Of a stretch of DNA of 64,000 nucleotides, positions 13,081 to 22,159 are shown in pieces. The position numbers were made by a program, and so were the translations under genes. This DNA comes from Nemania diffusa. Its lineage: Eukaryota; Ascomycota; Sordariomycetes; Xylariales; Xylariaceae. The DNA lies in NCBI GenBank assembly GCA_038501195.1, contig JBBPUQ010000006.1, positions 3,596,001 through 3,660,000 of the forward strand, given 5' to 3'. The notes beneath the pieces were generated by a model, which saw only the letters and a list, made by a program, of their open reading frames with translations, had not been told where the DNA came from and did not search any database. Position 1 is the first letter of the stretch; each line of letters begins with the position of its first letter.

Positions 13081-14237
13081 CTTTTATATACTTTATACTA
13101 ACTTTTAATAAGTTTAAAAAAATATAAACAGTAGTATAAAAAGTAACAAATTTAATAATAAAAATACTATTAATAAAAGTATTATATAAAACATAAAAAG
13201 CTTAGTAAATATTAGTAAGTTTAAATTAACTAGTTAATTAAAACTATATTAACTAAAAAAAAGCTATTTATATAGTTTTATATATATAGCTATTAAAACA
13301 ATATATATAGCAGCTATTACAATTTATAATTTTTTAACAAATTTTGTTCAAGCAACTTTTAAAAGTATTATAAATATATTATAAATAAAGAGTTTTATAA
13401 GTTGTTTTAAAAAACTGCGCTAAACTGCTGCAAAAGTACTATTAACTAGTAGTTAATAAGTATATAAATTTATAAAAAACAAATATAACAAATACTATAA
13501 AAAAAAATATAAATATATAAACAATTTATAAACATTTCAGTAGTTCTAAAAAAAAAACTAATATAACTAATATTATATTTTTGTTAAAGCATTTATAAAT
13601 ATTTAGTATATTTACTATTAATTTACTAAAATTAGAAGTAATAATAAAAAAAGCAAACAAATAAGCTTGTTAATAAAATGTAATAAATATAAACAAAAGT
13701 ATATTTGTTATTATAAAAGCTTGATAATAAAGTATAACAAATATAAACAAAAGTATATATATTATTATAAACGCTAAAGTATAAAAAAAGCAAAAAAAAC
13801 AGTAACAAAAAGCTTTTTTGTTTTTGTTTTTTTTTTTTTTTTTAAAAAAAAAGTGTAATAATAACAACAGTATAAATATTTTATAAAACTTGTTAGTAAC
13901 TTTTTAAAAGTATATAAATAAATAATTTATTAAAAAGAGGTTTTTTTGTTATTTTTTTTTAAAAAAAAAAAAAAAAAATTAAATAACTTATATATATATT
14001 AGTAGTATTTTTAAAATGTAAAATTGAATTATTTATAAAAAGCAGCAAAAAAAAGCTATAGTATAACAGTTTTTGTAATATTAGCAAACTATTTAACTAT
14101 TATATATAAGCGCAAAATTTTGTAATATTTACTAAATAAATAATTATTTAAAAAATCTACAAATTAATTAATAAATGATTTTTTTATTTAATTATAATAA
14201 GCGTACAATATAAGTATAAAAATATATGTATTAAAAT

Positions 14238-14243
<6 letters not shown>

Positions 14244-14285
<42 letters not shown>
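14244..14285 (+). repeat. poly-A tract (42 bp)
   Basis: Forty-two uninterrupted A, about 280 bp before the right LTR. Together with the poly-T tract it brackets about 1.2 kb of uncertain origin. Confidence 0.9.
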
Positions 14286-14290
<5 letters not shown>

Positions 14291-14563
14291 CTAAAAATTT
14301 CTAGTAAGCTTAATTGCGCTTATATTTAATGTACTATATATTACTTAATAATTAAATAATAGTATATTAACTTATTTAATAATATATTTATATAATATAA
14401 GTTATTTATTTATTATAACATGTTTAATAATATATTTTAAGTTTTATATTATATATTATAAAGCTTTATTATTTATTATAAATATAAATATATTTACTAC
14501 TAGTTATAAAAACAATTATATAGTATAAAAAAAAGTACTAAAGTGTTTGTTTTTAAAAAAGTA

Positions 14564-14747
14564 TATTAAATTTAAGCTTTTTTTAAAAAGTTTAAAGCTT
14601 GTGCATAAAAAGTATGTATTAATTATATAAACAATGTAGCTAGTATTAAATAGTTTATATAACATACAAAAAAAGCTTGTTAAATAATTGCTTCAAATTA
14701 AAGCTAGTTATTAATACAACATTAGAGCACATATACTAAATCTGACA
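14564..14747 (+). repeat. right LTR (184 bp)
   Basis: Direct repeat of 7390-7573, ending CTGACA at the border with normal-composition DNA. Its inner 5' half carries G-to-A changes relative to the left LTR, while its outer 3' half is the better preserved copy. Confidence 0.88.
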
Positions 14748-14752
14748 TTTAT
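14748..14752 (+). repeat. target-site duplication TTTAT (right)
   Basis: Matches 7385-7389. Its presence argues that both LTRs belong to one insertion and that neither end has been lost. Confidence 0.85.
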
Positions 14753-15058
14753 CTCTATATTAAAGAGCTAACTTAATATAGTGCTGGCTAAGTCACTTCA
14801 GTTCTAGTCTTTTCGACATATACACTGTTATATCGTACACAATATTATAAAAAAAAAAAATGTTATAATAATGTTGTAATATAAACAAAAAAACTTTTTC
14901 AGTTTATATTTTTAATAACAGCAGATATAACTAGAAAAAAGTAGCAGTTTCGGTATAATAATAAAATTTAAGTATGCAGTTGCTACAACACTATTGTATA
15001 ATATATATAACAGAATAACCAAAAATTAGATAGGGCGACGTAGAAAATACGCAAGTTC

Positions 15059-15098
15059 CAGCGTGTCCTAAAACCGGGTTCCCCCCCATAGGTAGGTA
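15059..15098 (-). repeat. right terminal inverted repeat
   Basis: Reverse complement of 7323-7361 with a few transitions. Marks the outer limit of the small element into which the retrotransposon inserted. Confidence 0.7.
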
Positions 15099-17055
15099 TC
15101 TACTACGCAGTATTATGTAGCCACCAATCATTTTTAATGAAACAAATATCACTATCCCTCGATTACTAGTTGCACCTCCCATTATACAGGATAACTTCCC
15201 TTGAATGTAGTCTGATATAGGTGAGAGTTACATTTTTATCATCCCTTTCTCTCTATGTTTTTTGTTTCTTGTCATTAGGTACTAAGGGGTTCTACCACCC
15301 GAATTCCTAGCTAGTTCTTAGTTAGAGGGAGTTAGACACGGTGGCAAGGGGTCTGTTGTTACGCTGTCGTGGATAGAATATGGTGAAGGTAAATATAAAA
15401 AAGCATGTCTAATATCAAAGTCCTATGTATAAATACTTCCTCATATAAGATATCTCTTTTTAGGTTTTCTGGCAGTCTGCTGATACTGAGCATGGGAATC
15501 ATTCGCCAAAAATGGCGGGGAGAATTCTAGACCTGTTTTCATAGTCCTCCATCTTAAGTCAGGCTTATATCTCGAAGCTAACTGGTTGCTTGGCCCCAAA
15601 GAAAGGTCCGTCCACTATTCGCGAAAATCATGGTGCAGATCACCATGCCTCTGGACAGCGATTTTCCCATTTTAACACTATGGATTTGGGGCGTCTCCCG
15701 ACTAAGTTAATTTTGAGCAAACTCCAACTCCGTCTCACTACTCATGATTGCACGTCGCTCACGGTAGCATCTTTGACCTCGTGACTGCAAACTTTCTATC
15801 CGTCCCACTTAAAAACAAGGGCTACTTTCACCCGTGCAAGCTACATGTTAAGATTATTGGCACAAAACGACTATGGAGGCTACTTGAGCTCGTCTCGAAA
15901 GATCTCTACTGTACGCTAGCTATTCAGGAGACACTGTAGCTAACATCTCAGGAGAGATGTCTGCTCCCAGCGACGACCATAGTCGCGAAGATGGCAGCAC
16001 GGAAGATCATGCATGAGGTCCGCAACGCCGATGGGACCACAAAGTCGGGTCGTAGACGAGCTTAGAAACACCAAAAAGGAAATAACCCTCGTGACAATGG
16101 AATAATTAAGGAGAGGGAGTCACTTCCAACTCCCTGGACTTAATTCTAGTACAGAATCTCGAAGAACAGAGGCCAAGAAGGCTAAGGAAGCGAGGGAAAT
16201 AGAGAAAAGACAGGCGTCAATTTGGCGTACTTTTGCCTATGTTATCTATTGCTATACAACTTAACACTTCTGTCAGTCAGTTAGGCACCAGCCCTCTCGA
16301 TTGCGTCCCAATGAGCTTTATGTCTCGATGTTTTCTCATCACTTCCAGCATTTATATCCGGCTTAATTGACAACATGTCTAGCAAGCTTGCTAATATCAC
16401 GAATTGATTCAACATCAGATATCAAAAATCCCATAGCCCTCGCCTTGATTAATTTTATCTAATCTTCAATTTTTATAATCAATTCTTTCGCTAATTCTTG
16501 CAATCTGTGCAACTACTTTTAGAGGATAAAAGAGTACGTGATGATTAAAAAAGGAATTATATCCAGTTTCAAAGCCGTTTTCATCAATAGGCGTAGAGTT
16601 TGATTTAAACTATACGATTTACTCCCTAATTCGTATCAAAATACATCCGGTCAATACAGCTCGGCCCTTTCCAGAAACGATGTATCTCAATCTCGACCCC
16701 TAAGTTTCGTCCTAGGTCCTACAACCTCTCACGAGCCCCCCCCTGCAGCTACTACGGGGAGGACGGGCGTCATGCCTCTATATAATATACATCCATCCCT
16801 AAGCATATTGATTACGTTGCTTGTGAAAGTGGTACACAATGGTTTGCAGTTCATTCATGATGTTAAAAAAATAATACACCAGTCTCTGATTCAGTTACCC
16901 CTCCTTCCCTTAGAGTCTCTCGATAACTATGTTCTTGATATCACCATCCACTATACTCGTATCATATCTATCCTAAATTACTAAACTAGTCGTCCCTACC
17001 ATAGACCGCCTTCCAGCCGCTCTACAAAAGAAATTAGGCACGACAGATACATAAG
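15099..17055. other. gene-poor flank of the repeat block
   Basis: Normal base composition but no frame over 70 codons that looks like protein. Scattered stops in all frames and phrases such as those at 15,590-15,940 suggest decayed coding sequence, possibly of another mobile element, but I cannot assign it to a family. Confidence 0.4.
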
Positions 17056-17649
17056 ATGTCAAGCCATGGTAGCAAGTCAGTCCATGGTAGCAAGTCAGTC
17101 CATGGTAGCCAGGCAGTCCATGATAGTCAGGCAGTCCATGGTAGCCAGGCAGACGAGGGTAGCCGTTGTAGTCATGGTAGCAGGTCACGCCGTAGTAGCC
17201 AAGCAGGCCATGCCAGCCAGCTAGGCGGTGGTAGCCATGCAGGCCCGAGCAACCATGGTAATAGGTCACGCCGTAATAGTCAAGCAGGCCACAGCGGTCA
17301 TGGAAGCAGGTCACGCCGTGCTAGCAGTAGTTCCGGATCGGGGAGTCTAACACTTAACTTGTTCGGAAAATGGATGCAGACGTCATTGGTACCGCGGCAG
17401 ATCCCCTCTAATGTTGTCGAGATTAGAGAATACCATGAAAACCCTGCATTGTATCAGACGATGAGTGCGGTGTATGGATTGGATATTCGACCGATGCCAG
17501 AACATCTACCAGGGGGTGGGCATTACTCACAGCAGGAAGAAATTAATTTACGCCGATTCGAAAATCACTCACAACCTCCCTCGAAGCAGCCCTCACCCCA
17601 GCCCTCACATCACTCGCACCAGCACTCACAACAGAATGAAAATCGCTAG
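17056..17649 (+). CDS. hypothetical protein with Ser/His/Gly hexapeptide repeats
   Basis: Single-exon frame of 197 residues from an ATG. Residues 3-32 are tandem hexapeptides of the VHGSKS/VHGSQA type encoded by an 18-bp repeat. Residues 33-100 are Ser/Arg/His/Gly-rich with three copies of SRSRR. A less repetitive part follows (about 101-168) with FGKWMQTSLVPRQIPSNVV and MSAVYGLDIRPMPEHLPGG, which looks like ordinary folded or conserved sequence. The tail is Ser/Pro/Gln/His-rich. No signal peptide or membrane segment. The reverse strand of the repeat is also open, so openness alone is weak evidence; the non-repetitive central part is the main reason to believe it is coding. Function unknown. 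Confidence 0.5.
   Translation: MSSHGSKSVHGSKSVHGSQAVHDSQAVHGSQADEGSRCSHGSRSRRSSQAGHASQLGGGSHAGPSNHGNRSRRNSQAGHSGHGSRSRRASSSSGSGSLTLNLFGKWMQTSLVPRQIPSNVVEIREYHENPALYQTMSAVYGLDIRPMPEHLPGGGHYSQQEEINLRRFENHSQPPSKQPSPQPSHHSHQHSQQNENR
17063..17152 (+). repeat. 18-bp coding minisatellite, 5 copies
   Basis: Five head-to-tail units of CCATGGTAGCAAGTCAG type. Differences between units are mainly AAGT against CAGG and one GG to GA. The unit length is a multiple of three, so copy-number change keeps the reading frame of the surrounding ORF. Confidence 0.9.
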
Positions 17650-18528
17650 AAGCTATAGGTATGTCAGTCGGGCTTCCTACTTCCTACGAATGGATCGGAT
17701 ACCTGGTACTAATAAGCGTAGGAGAAGATAATGGGTTCTATGAAGCTAGAGCAATGTTTTGGAGAAGGCACAGTATAAGGGTGATGATATCATTACGATA
17801 ATTTAATTATCCTAATTTTATATCGGAATGCGGGCTAAGAGACCTGGCGGTCGATGTTTGCTAAGCTCTTCGAGTGAGGTTTCTATACTATGACGAGGTA
17901 TACTCCTAGTTACTAGGATACTATCCTGCGAATTCCTAGATAATAATACCTATAACTCGACTGCCGTGAAGCAAGATATTAAAGGGGCTCAAATCTCTAT
18001 GCGTGAAGACGGGAGAAGGCCACGGCCCACCCTGGCTCGCGACCATTTCTTTAATCTCTTCGCAGTCTTGATCATTCTTACGATCTAGATGATTTTTCGG
18101 CCGAAGATCCTCGCTTAGCCAAAGGTGAAAGTCTTGTTCTGTTTTGAGCGGCCCGAATCTGGGCCGGGATCTGGAAATCCGGGGGTCGCGTAAAGTCCAG
18201 CTACACAGGGCCCATCGTATGAGCGGACCCGGGCCACAGCCTGAAGGGCGAAGATGGTCTAGTAACGGCCAAATAGAGTGTGATTAATAACCATACGAGT
18301 AATGCCCTCGTGTTGGGTGGTAGTGTTATCGATCTGGGGTATGTATGACCTGGGCACGGGGAAGTCGACAGCGAGAGCGTTAGCTGCAGCTTTTTTGGTA
18401 AATACTGTAGGATGCTCTCGAGAAGTTAGCTCTAGGCGCTGACGCGGGTAGAATCTAGTATAGGAAATACTAGAAGCACTTGTTTAATCCCCCCTTCTTT
18501 GTTTAACCCTAGGATCGTGCCGTCAATA
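17650..18528. other. intergenic, no supported gene
   Basis: No coding frame, RNA gene or clear repeat found. GC-containing stretches near 18,130-18,250 are not recognisable. Confidence 0.5.
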
Positions 18529-18716
18529 TCCCTTTGAATGCCCACTCGGCACAGTGACTTAAAAGGTGCATAATGGGGCCGAACTTATTTATATATACTT
18601 AAAAAGAGTATAAAATCATGCTCAGATAATACCTAGTTTTATTAAGTATATGCAAATAAAGCTCGGCCTTGCCACCTCACTTTTAAGTCACTGTGTCAAG
18701 TGGGCATTTAAAGAGA
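18529..18716. mobile_element. foldback MITE with TA target duplication
   Basis: A 188-bp near-palindrome. The left arm begins TCCCTTTGAATGCCCACT and continues through CACAGTGACTTAAAAG; the right arm is its reverse complement with a few changes, extending about 75 bases on each side of a short AT centre. TA lies immediately outside both ends (18527-18528 and 18717-18718). TA duplication plus long inverted repeats fits a Tc1/mariner-type non-autonomous element. No coding capacity. Confidence 0.78.
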
Positions 18717-19600
18717 TAGTAGACAATATTGACAACGTTAATTTTCCTCTAAGCTTTTAGTTTAAGAATCACGGTAACTGCCGTAAAGCTTTTTTTTTCA
18801 AATAAGCCTTAATCAAGTCAATAAGTTGTACGTATAACTCGTTGCGATTTAAACCCTGGTTGCAGTTATTAAAATGAGTGGAAGGGTAGTGGAAGGGGGT
18901 TCAGTCCAGCTATGAAAGGTGGCTAGTGTAGCTATTTAGGGCTAGAAAGCAGGGCCCAGCTTGGGCTCTTTCTGGCAGACTTACCTAGTCTAAAAGCTGC
19001 GTGGCCCAACTTGGCTTCCCTTTAAGTAATAATGCCATAATACTTACCTAGACTCTACATAGAGTCTATCTACTGCGTATGAGGTTCTTTGCGCTGGTAC
19101 AGTACAGAGTAGATATGCATGCGTACCCACGCACATACATACTGTACGTACGCTGTACATACTAACTAGAATTAGAGATTGCCGTAAACCCAATCCGGGA
19201 GGTCCCCACTCACATGTGGCAGAGGGGCTACCAAATTGGGTTTAACGGTCCTCTCGAGATAAATTTAGAGTACATGCATATACCATATGTACATGCAGTA
19301 CCTAATCTAGAACATTTCGCCCGCTATCTTGGTACGTCTACTCTGTAGAATGGCTTGGCAACAACCTGTAGGTCCCTTATGCAGGTAAGTACCTAGGTGC
19401 TGGGCAATGTCGCCCCCACTTGGCCGCGAGACCGATGGGGAGGCGTCGTCATCACTTCACCACCTCTAAAACCACCACATTCCCTCCTCTACCGACGGCG
19501 TGTTTATCTACTTTTCCTTCGTACACCCACCCATACACACCCATGACCTCCTAAATCCAATACCATTCCGCGTACACAGACGCACAAACACACACACACC
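18717..19600. other. upstream region of the 19.6-kb gene
   Basis: No gene seen. Includes an imperfect foldback at 19,174-19,254 and several GTAC/CTAG-rich palindromic motifs at 19,100-19,160. The promoter of the next gene must lie here; CT-rich sequence at 19,480-19,560 resembles a fungal pyrimidine-rich leader. Confidence 0.5.
19174..19254. repeat. imperfect inverted repeat
   Basis: AGAGATTGCCGTAAACCCAA on the left pairs with TTGGGTTTAACGGTCCTCT on the right around a roughly 30-base centre. It could be a tiny foldback element or a structured promoter segment. Ends and target duplication are not clear. Confidence 0.55.
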
Positions 19601-20981
19601 ATGCACCTACATGCCTGGATCGCCGGCGTCGGCCTGGCCGCCACCGCCACCGCCACCGCCGTCCTCCTACCACCCGACTTCTCCATCGCCGACGATACCG
19701 TTGCCACGCTTCCCGTGCCCACCGAGATCGACCCCGACGTCGCCCTTTCAAAGGTGCCCGCCACGCAGACGGTAAACCTCCGATGCCCCGGGTGCTTTCA
19801 AATTGGCCGCAAGCACCAGAAGGAGATTCCGAGCCACCTGAAGCTGGACTTCAGCATCGAGTCGACCGACGGCGCCGAGCGTCTCGCCCTGAACGGGTAC
19901 GAACTGTATCCGCACCCCGATCCCATTAGCAATACCCTCTGGGCCCCCGTGCTCCCTGACATGCCCAGCCGACGTGTGGGCTCCCCGCCGCGCTTCAAAG
20001 GCGGGCCGAACCGACCGCTGAGAAACCAACCGCTTGGCTTTTCCATGCAGACTGGCGCCGTGACCACCGACGACGACGACGACGATCTCAAACTCATCAG
20101 CGTCGACATTCAAATCATGCAAGTGGGCGATGTCTTTGTCGACGATATCCCCAAGGTTCAAGTGAAACTGGTCAAGACGCCCTCGGGCAAGCTTGCCATC
20201 GGCACCATCGACACCGTCGGGGTCCGATTCGAGGCAGAGCATGCTCTGACGGCGCAGAAGGAGTGCTCCACTACGCTCTGCAGGTGGAAGGCTCTGTTTT
20301 TCGACAAGTTCTCCAAGATATTCTTCTCCAAGGGCTGCGGTGGCTCGCCTCCACCATCTCGTCATGGTGGACCACCGCCGCCTCATCACAGCCGTCCTCC
20401 ACCGTCGCTTCACCATGGCGGACCACCGCCGCCTCACCATAGCGGTCCTCCATCTCTGCCTCATCACAGTGGACTTCCACGGCCACCTCCTCCCCCGCCT
20501 CATCATGGCGGACCACGACCGCATCACCATCACGAGGGAGAGCACCGACATGGCCATGGCCATGGTCATGGGCCCCACCACATGGGCCACTCACACGGCT
20601 GGGCTCATGGCGTTGAGATGGTCTTGACGCGCATCATGTTTCCACTTCTCATCGGCATCGTGGCTGGTATCTCGGCTAGCATGTGAGTTTCCTAACTTTT
20701 CCTCTATCCTAACCAACATGGGTATATATACTAATGTGAACAGTATCGGAATGATGTTTGGCACCTTTGTTGTCTTCGTCTGGCGCACGTTCTTCCGTCG
20801 TCGCTCCTCTCGGAGTTCTCACAGATGTCGATATGCGCACAAGGCGGCCAAATATGAGAGTGCTGTTGACGAGGAGAAATCTGGTCTGTTGGCTGACCAA
20901 GCAGAGGCCGAAGCTCCCCCAGCCTATATGGATTCGCACCTGGCCGCCTCTGAGGACAAGAAGCTTGAGACCGGAGCATAG
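19601..20981 (+). CDS. fungal type I membrane protein, DUF7728-like
   Basis: Two exons, 19601-20682 and 20744-20981, giving 439 residues. The N-terminus MHLHAWIAGVGLAATATATA is a likely signal peptide. A lumenal domain (about 25-240) includes the paired cysteines NLRCPGCF and the stretch LALNGYELYP. Next is a long Pro/His/Gly-rich stalk (about 250-335) with repeated GPPPPHH units and a His-rich cluster. A transmembrane segment (about 346-372: MFPLLIGIVAGISASIIGMMFGTFVVFVW) is split by the intron, and a basic RRRSSRSSHR stop-transfer and acidic cytosolic tail follow. The layout and CPGC motif resemble uncharacterised fungal DUF7728 proteins; I am only moderately sure of that family name. The His-rich stalk might bind metal, which is speculation. 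Confidence 0.78.
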
Positions 20982-21710
20982 AAGCCAGGTGGAGGCGTCG
21001 ATGAACGTGCACAAAATGGCAGCACTTCAGCAGCGGCTCTCCCCTCTGCAATAGTAATAGGGCAACCTGAGTGTCGGCCTCGAGAGCAGGTCAGCGATTC
21101 AGCTGAAGAGGAGAAGAAATCATGCACAGGCGTGATTGACGATGTACTATGATTGTGGAACCTGGCAAACCTTCCTTTTGATTTCCTATAGTATTTATAA
21201 ACTTGTATCGGACCTAGGGAAATAATTTACGCTCCTTTCCAGCAAATTAGAAATTTACCACGCACTCCGTGTGACTTTTGAGTTAAATTATGACAGGATG
21301 ATGCATGTATGTATGTATGCGTCTTTTGATTGACTTTTTCGTAGAGACTGGATAATGGTGCAGCGAAATCGGCGGCAGGGTGAAAGAAAAGGTCTGTTTT
21401 TCAGGATTTCGAAATGAAGCTCGCGACAGGTAGCGTTATACCACTTCCCTAACCTGCTCGAACAACATTTCCCTGGGCTGACTATTACCTAGTGAGTTGC
21501 TTGACATATTACACAGATACTGCGTACTACCTAGTAAATTATATGCAGATTATGTAAAGGTTGGTGAGTTTACCTATCTCACCCCCAAAAACGTATAGGT
21601 CTTCCGGGGTTTCTTTATACCTGGAAGATATCTATTCAATTAGAGGGATAAACTAAAGCAAAAAGACGAAGTTGGTAGCCATTACCAACTCTCACTGATG
21701 TAGAGATCAA
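20982..21710. other. intergenic, no supported gene
   Basis: 3' region of the preceding gene followed by AT-rich sequence; no further gene recognised before the tRNA. Confidence 0.5.
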
Positions 21711-21782
21711 TGCTGTAACGGCGAATCGAACGCCGGTCTCAAGCTTGGAAGGCTAGAATGATAACCACTACACTACTACAGC
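21711..21782 (-). tRNA. tRNA-Gly (anticodon TCC)
   Basis: A 72-nt cloverleaf on the minus strand. The acceptor GCTGTAG pairs with TTACAGC (one G-T pair) and the discriminator is A. D arm GTGTAGTGGTTATCAT; anticodon arm CTAGC-CTTCCAA-GCTTG gives TCC; T arm GGCGTTCGATTCGCC. No intron. Confidence 0.92.
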
Positions 21783-22159
21783 TGGTCTGTTGACGAATGA
21801 AAGGCAGGATACACAGCCTATAGCATTCCCCCGCACAGCCCCGCAGATACATACATTAGGTACCTAAGGTGCATCCACTCATACTCTCTGTATAAGCTCT
21901 GGACTAGCAAGGATCACTTGACAGGAACCTCGAATCTCTGCCTCTGCGTATGTTGCTAACACTATAATGCTACACCTGGAATATCTGTGCACGGCGACAC
22001 TACACATCATATGAAGTCATCAGGATGAGTTTTAGCAACATGCCGCACGGTTCCTGAGATACGAACACGAAAGCGCCAGGACCTACAGAGTACCTTGATC
22101 CCATTCTACCAAGCAAGAAGCAGCAGCAGCAGCACGCCTGTTGATTCCTGAAGGCCAAC
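21783..22159. other. promoter-side intergenic region
   Basis: Short region upstream of the mitochondrial protein gene. A CAG/AGC triplet run sits at about 22,120-22,134 just before the start codon. Nothing else recognised. Confidence 0.45.

Larger units (their letters stand above)
7390..14747 (+). mobile_element. Ty1/copia LTR retrotransposon, heavily C-to-T mutated
   Basis: A 7,358-bp element bounded by two 184-bp direct repeats that start TGTTGG (TATTAA in the right copy) and end CTGACA (TTAATA in the left copy), with a matching TTTAT duplication outside. The plus strand still reads through Ty1/copia reverse transcriptase and RNase H with many stops but little sign of frameshift. The body is almost pure A/T with stray GC and GT dinucleotides. 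Mutation by repeat-induced point mutation (RIP) is inferred from the transition-only pattern and from normal base composition directly outside. It cannot encode functional protein. The length exceeds the usual 5 kb for the family, so extra sequence may be nested inside. Confidence 0.88.
7323..15098. mobile_element. small TIR element (MITE-like) split by a retrotransposon
   Basis: Inverted repeats flank the AT-rich block. The left copy (7323-7361) reads seven G, then CCCGGTTTTGGGACACGCTG; the right copy (15059-15098) is its reverse complement with a few substitutions (GGGCT against GGGTT, CCAAA against CTAAA). Removing the retrotransposon at 7390-14747 and one copy of its target duplication leaves about 410 bp between the outer ends, a typical size for a non-autonomous DNA transposon. 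Exact ends and target duplication are unclear. No transposase is visible in the remaining sequence. Confidence 0.65.

Noticed and set aside
15354..15480. Possible LTR starting TGTTGTTACGCTG
   Set aside because: No second copy in the window and no target duplication found; remains unassigned.
16973..17314. Minus-strand repeat frame (YHGL-type repeats)
   Set aside because: Translation of the same 18-bp minisatellite on the other strand; it lacks the non-repetitive half that supports the plus-strand frame.
19748..20590. 280-codon antisense frame
   Set aside because: Arises from the low-complexity Pro/His coding sequence of the gene on the plus strand.
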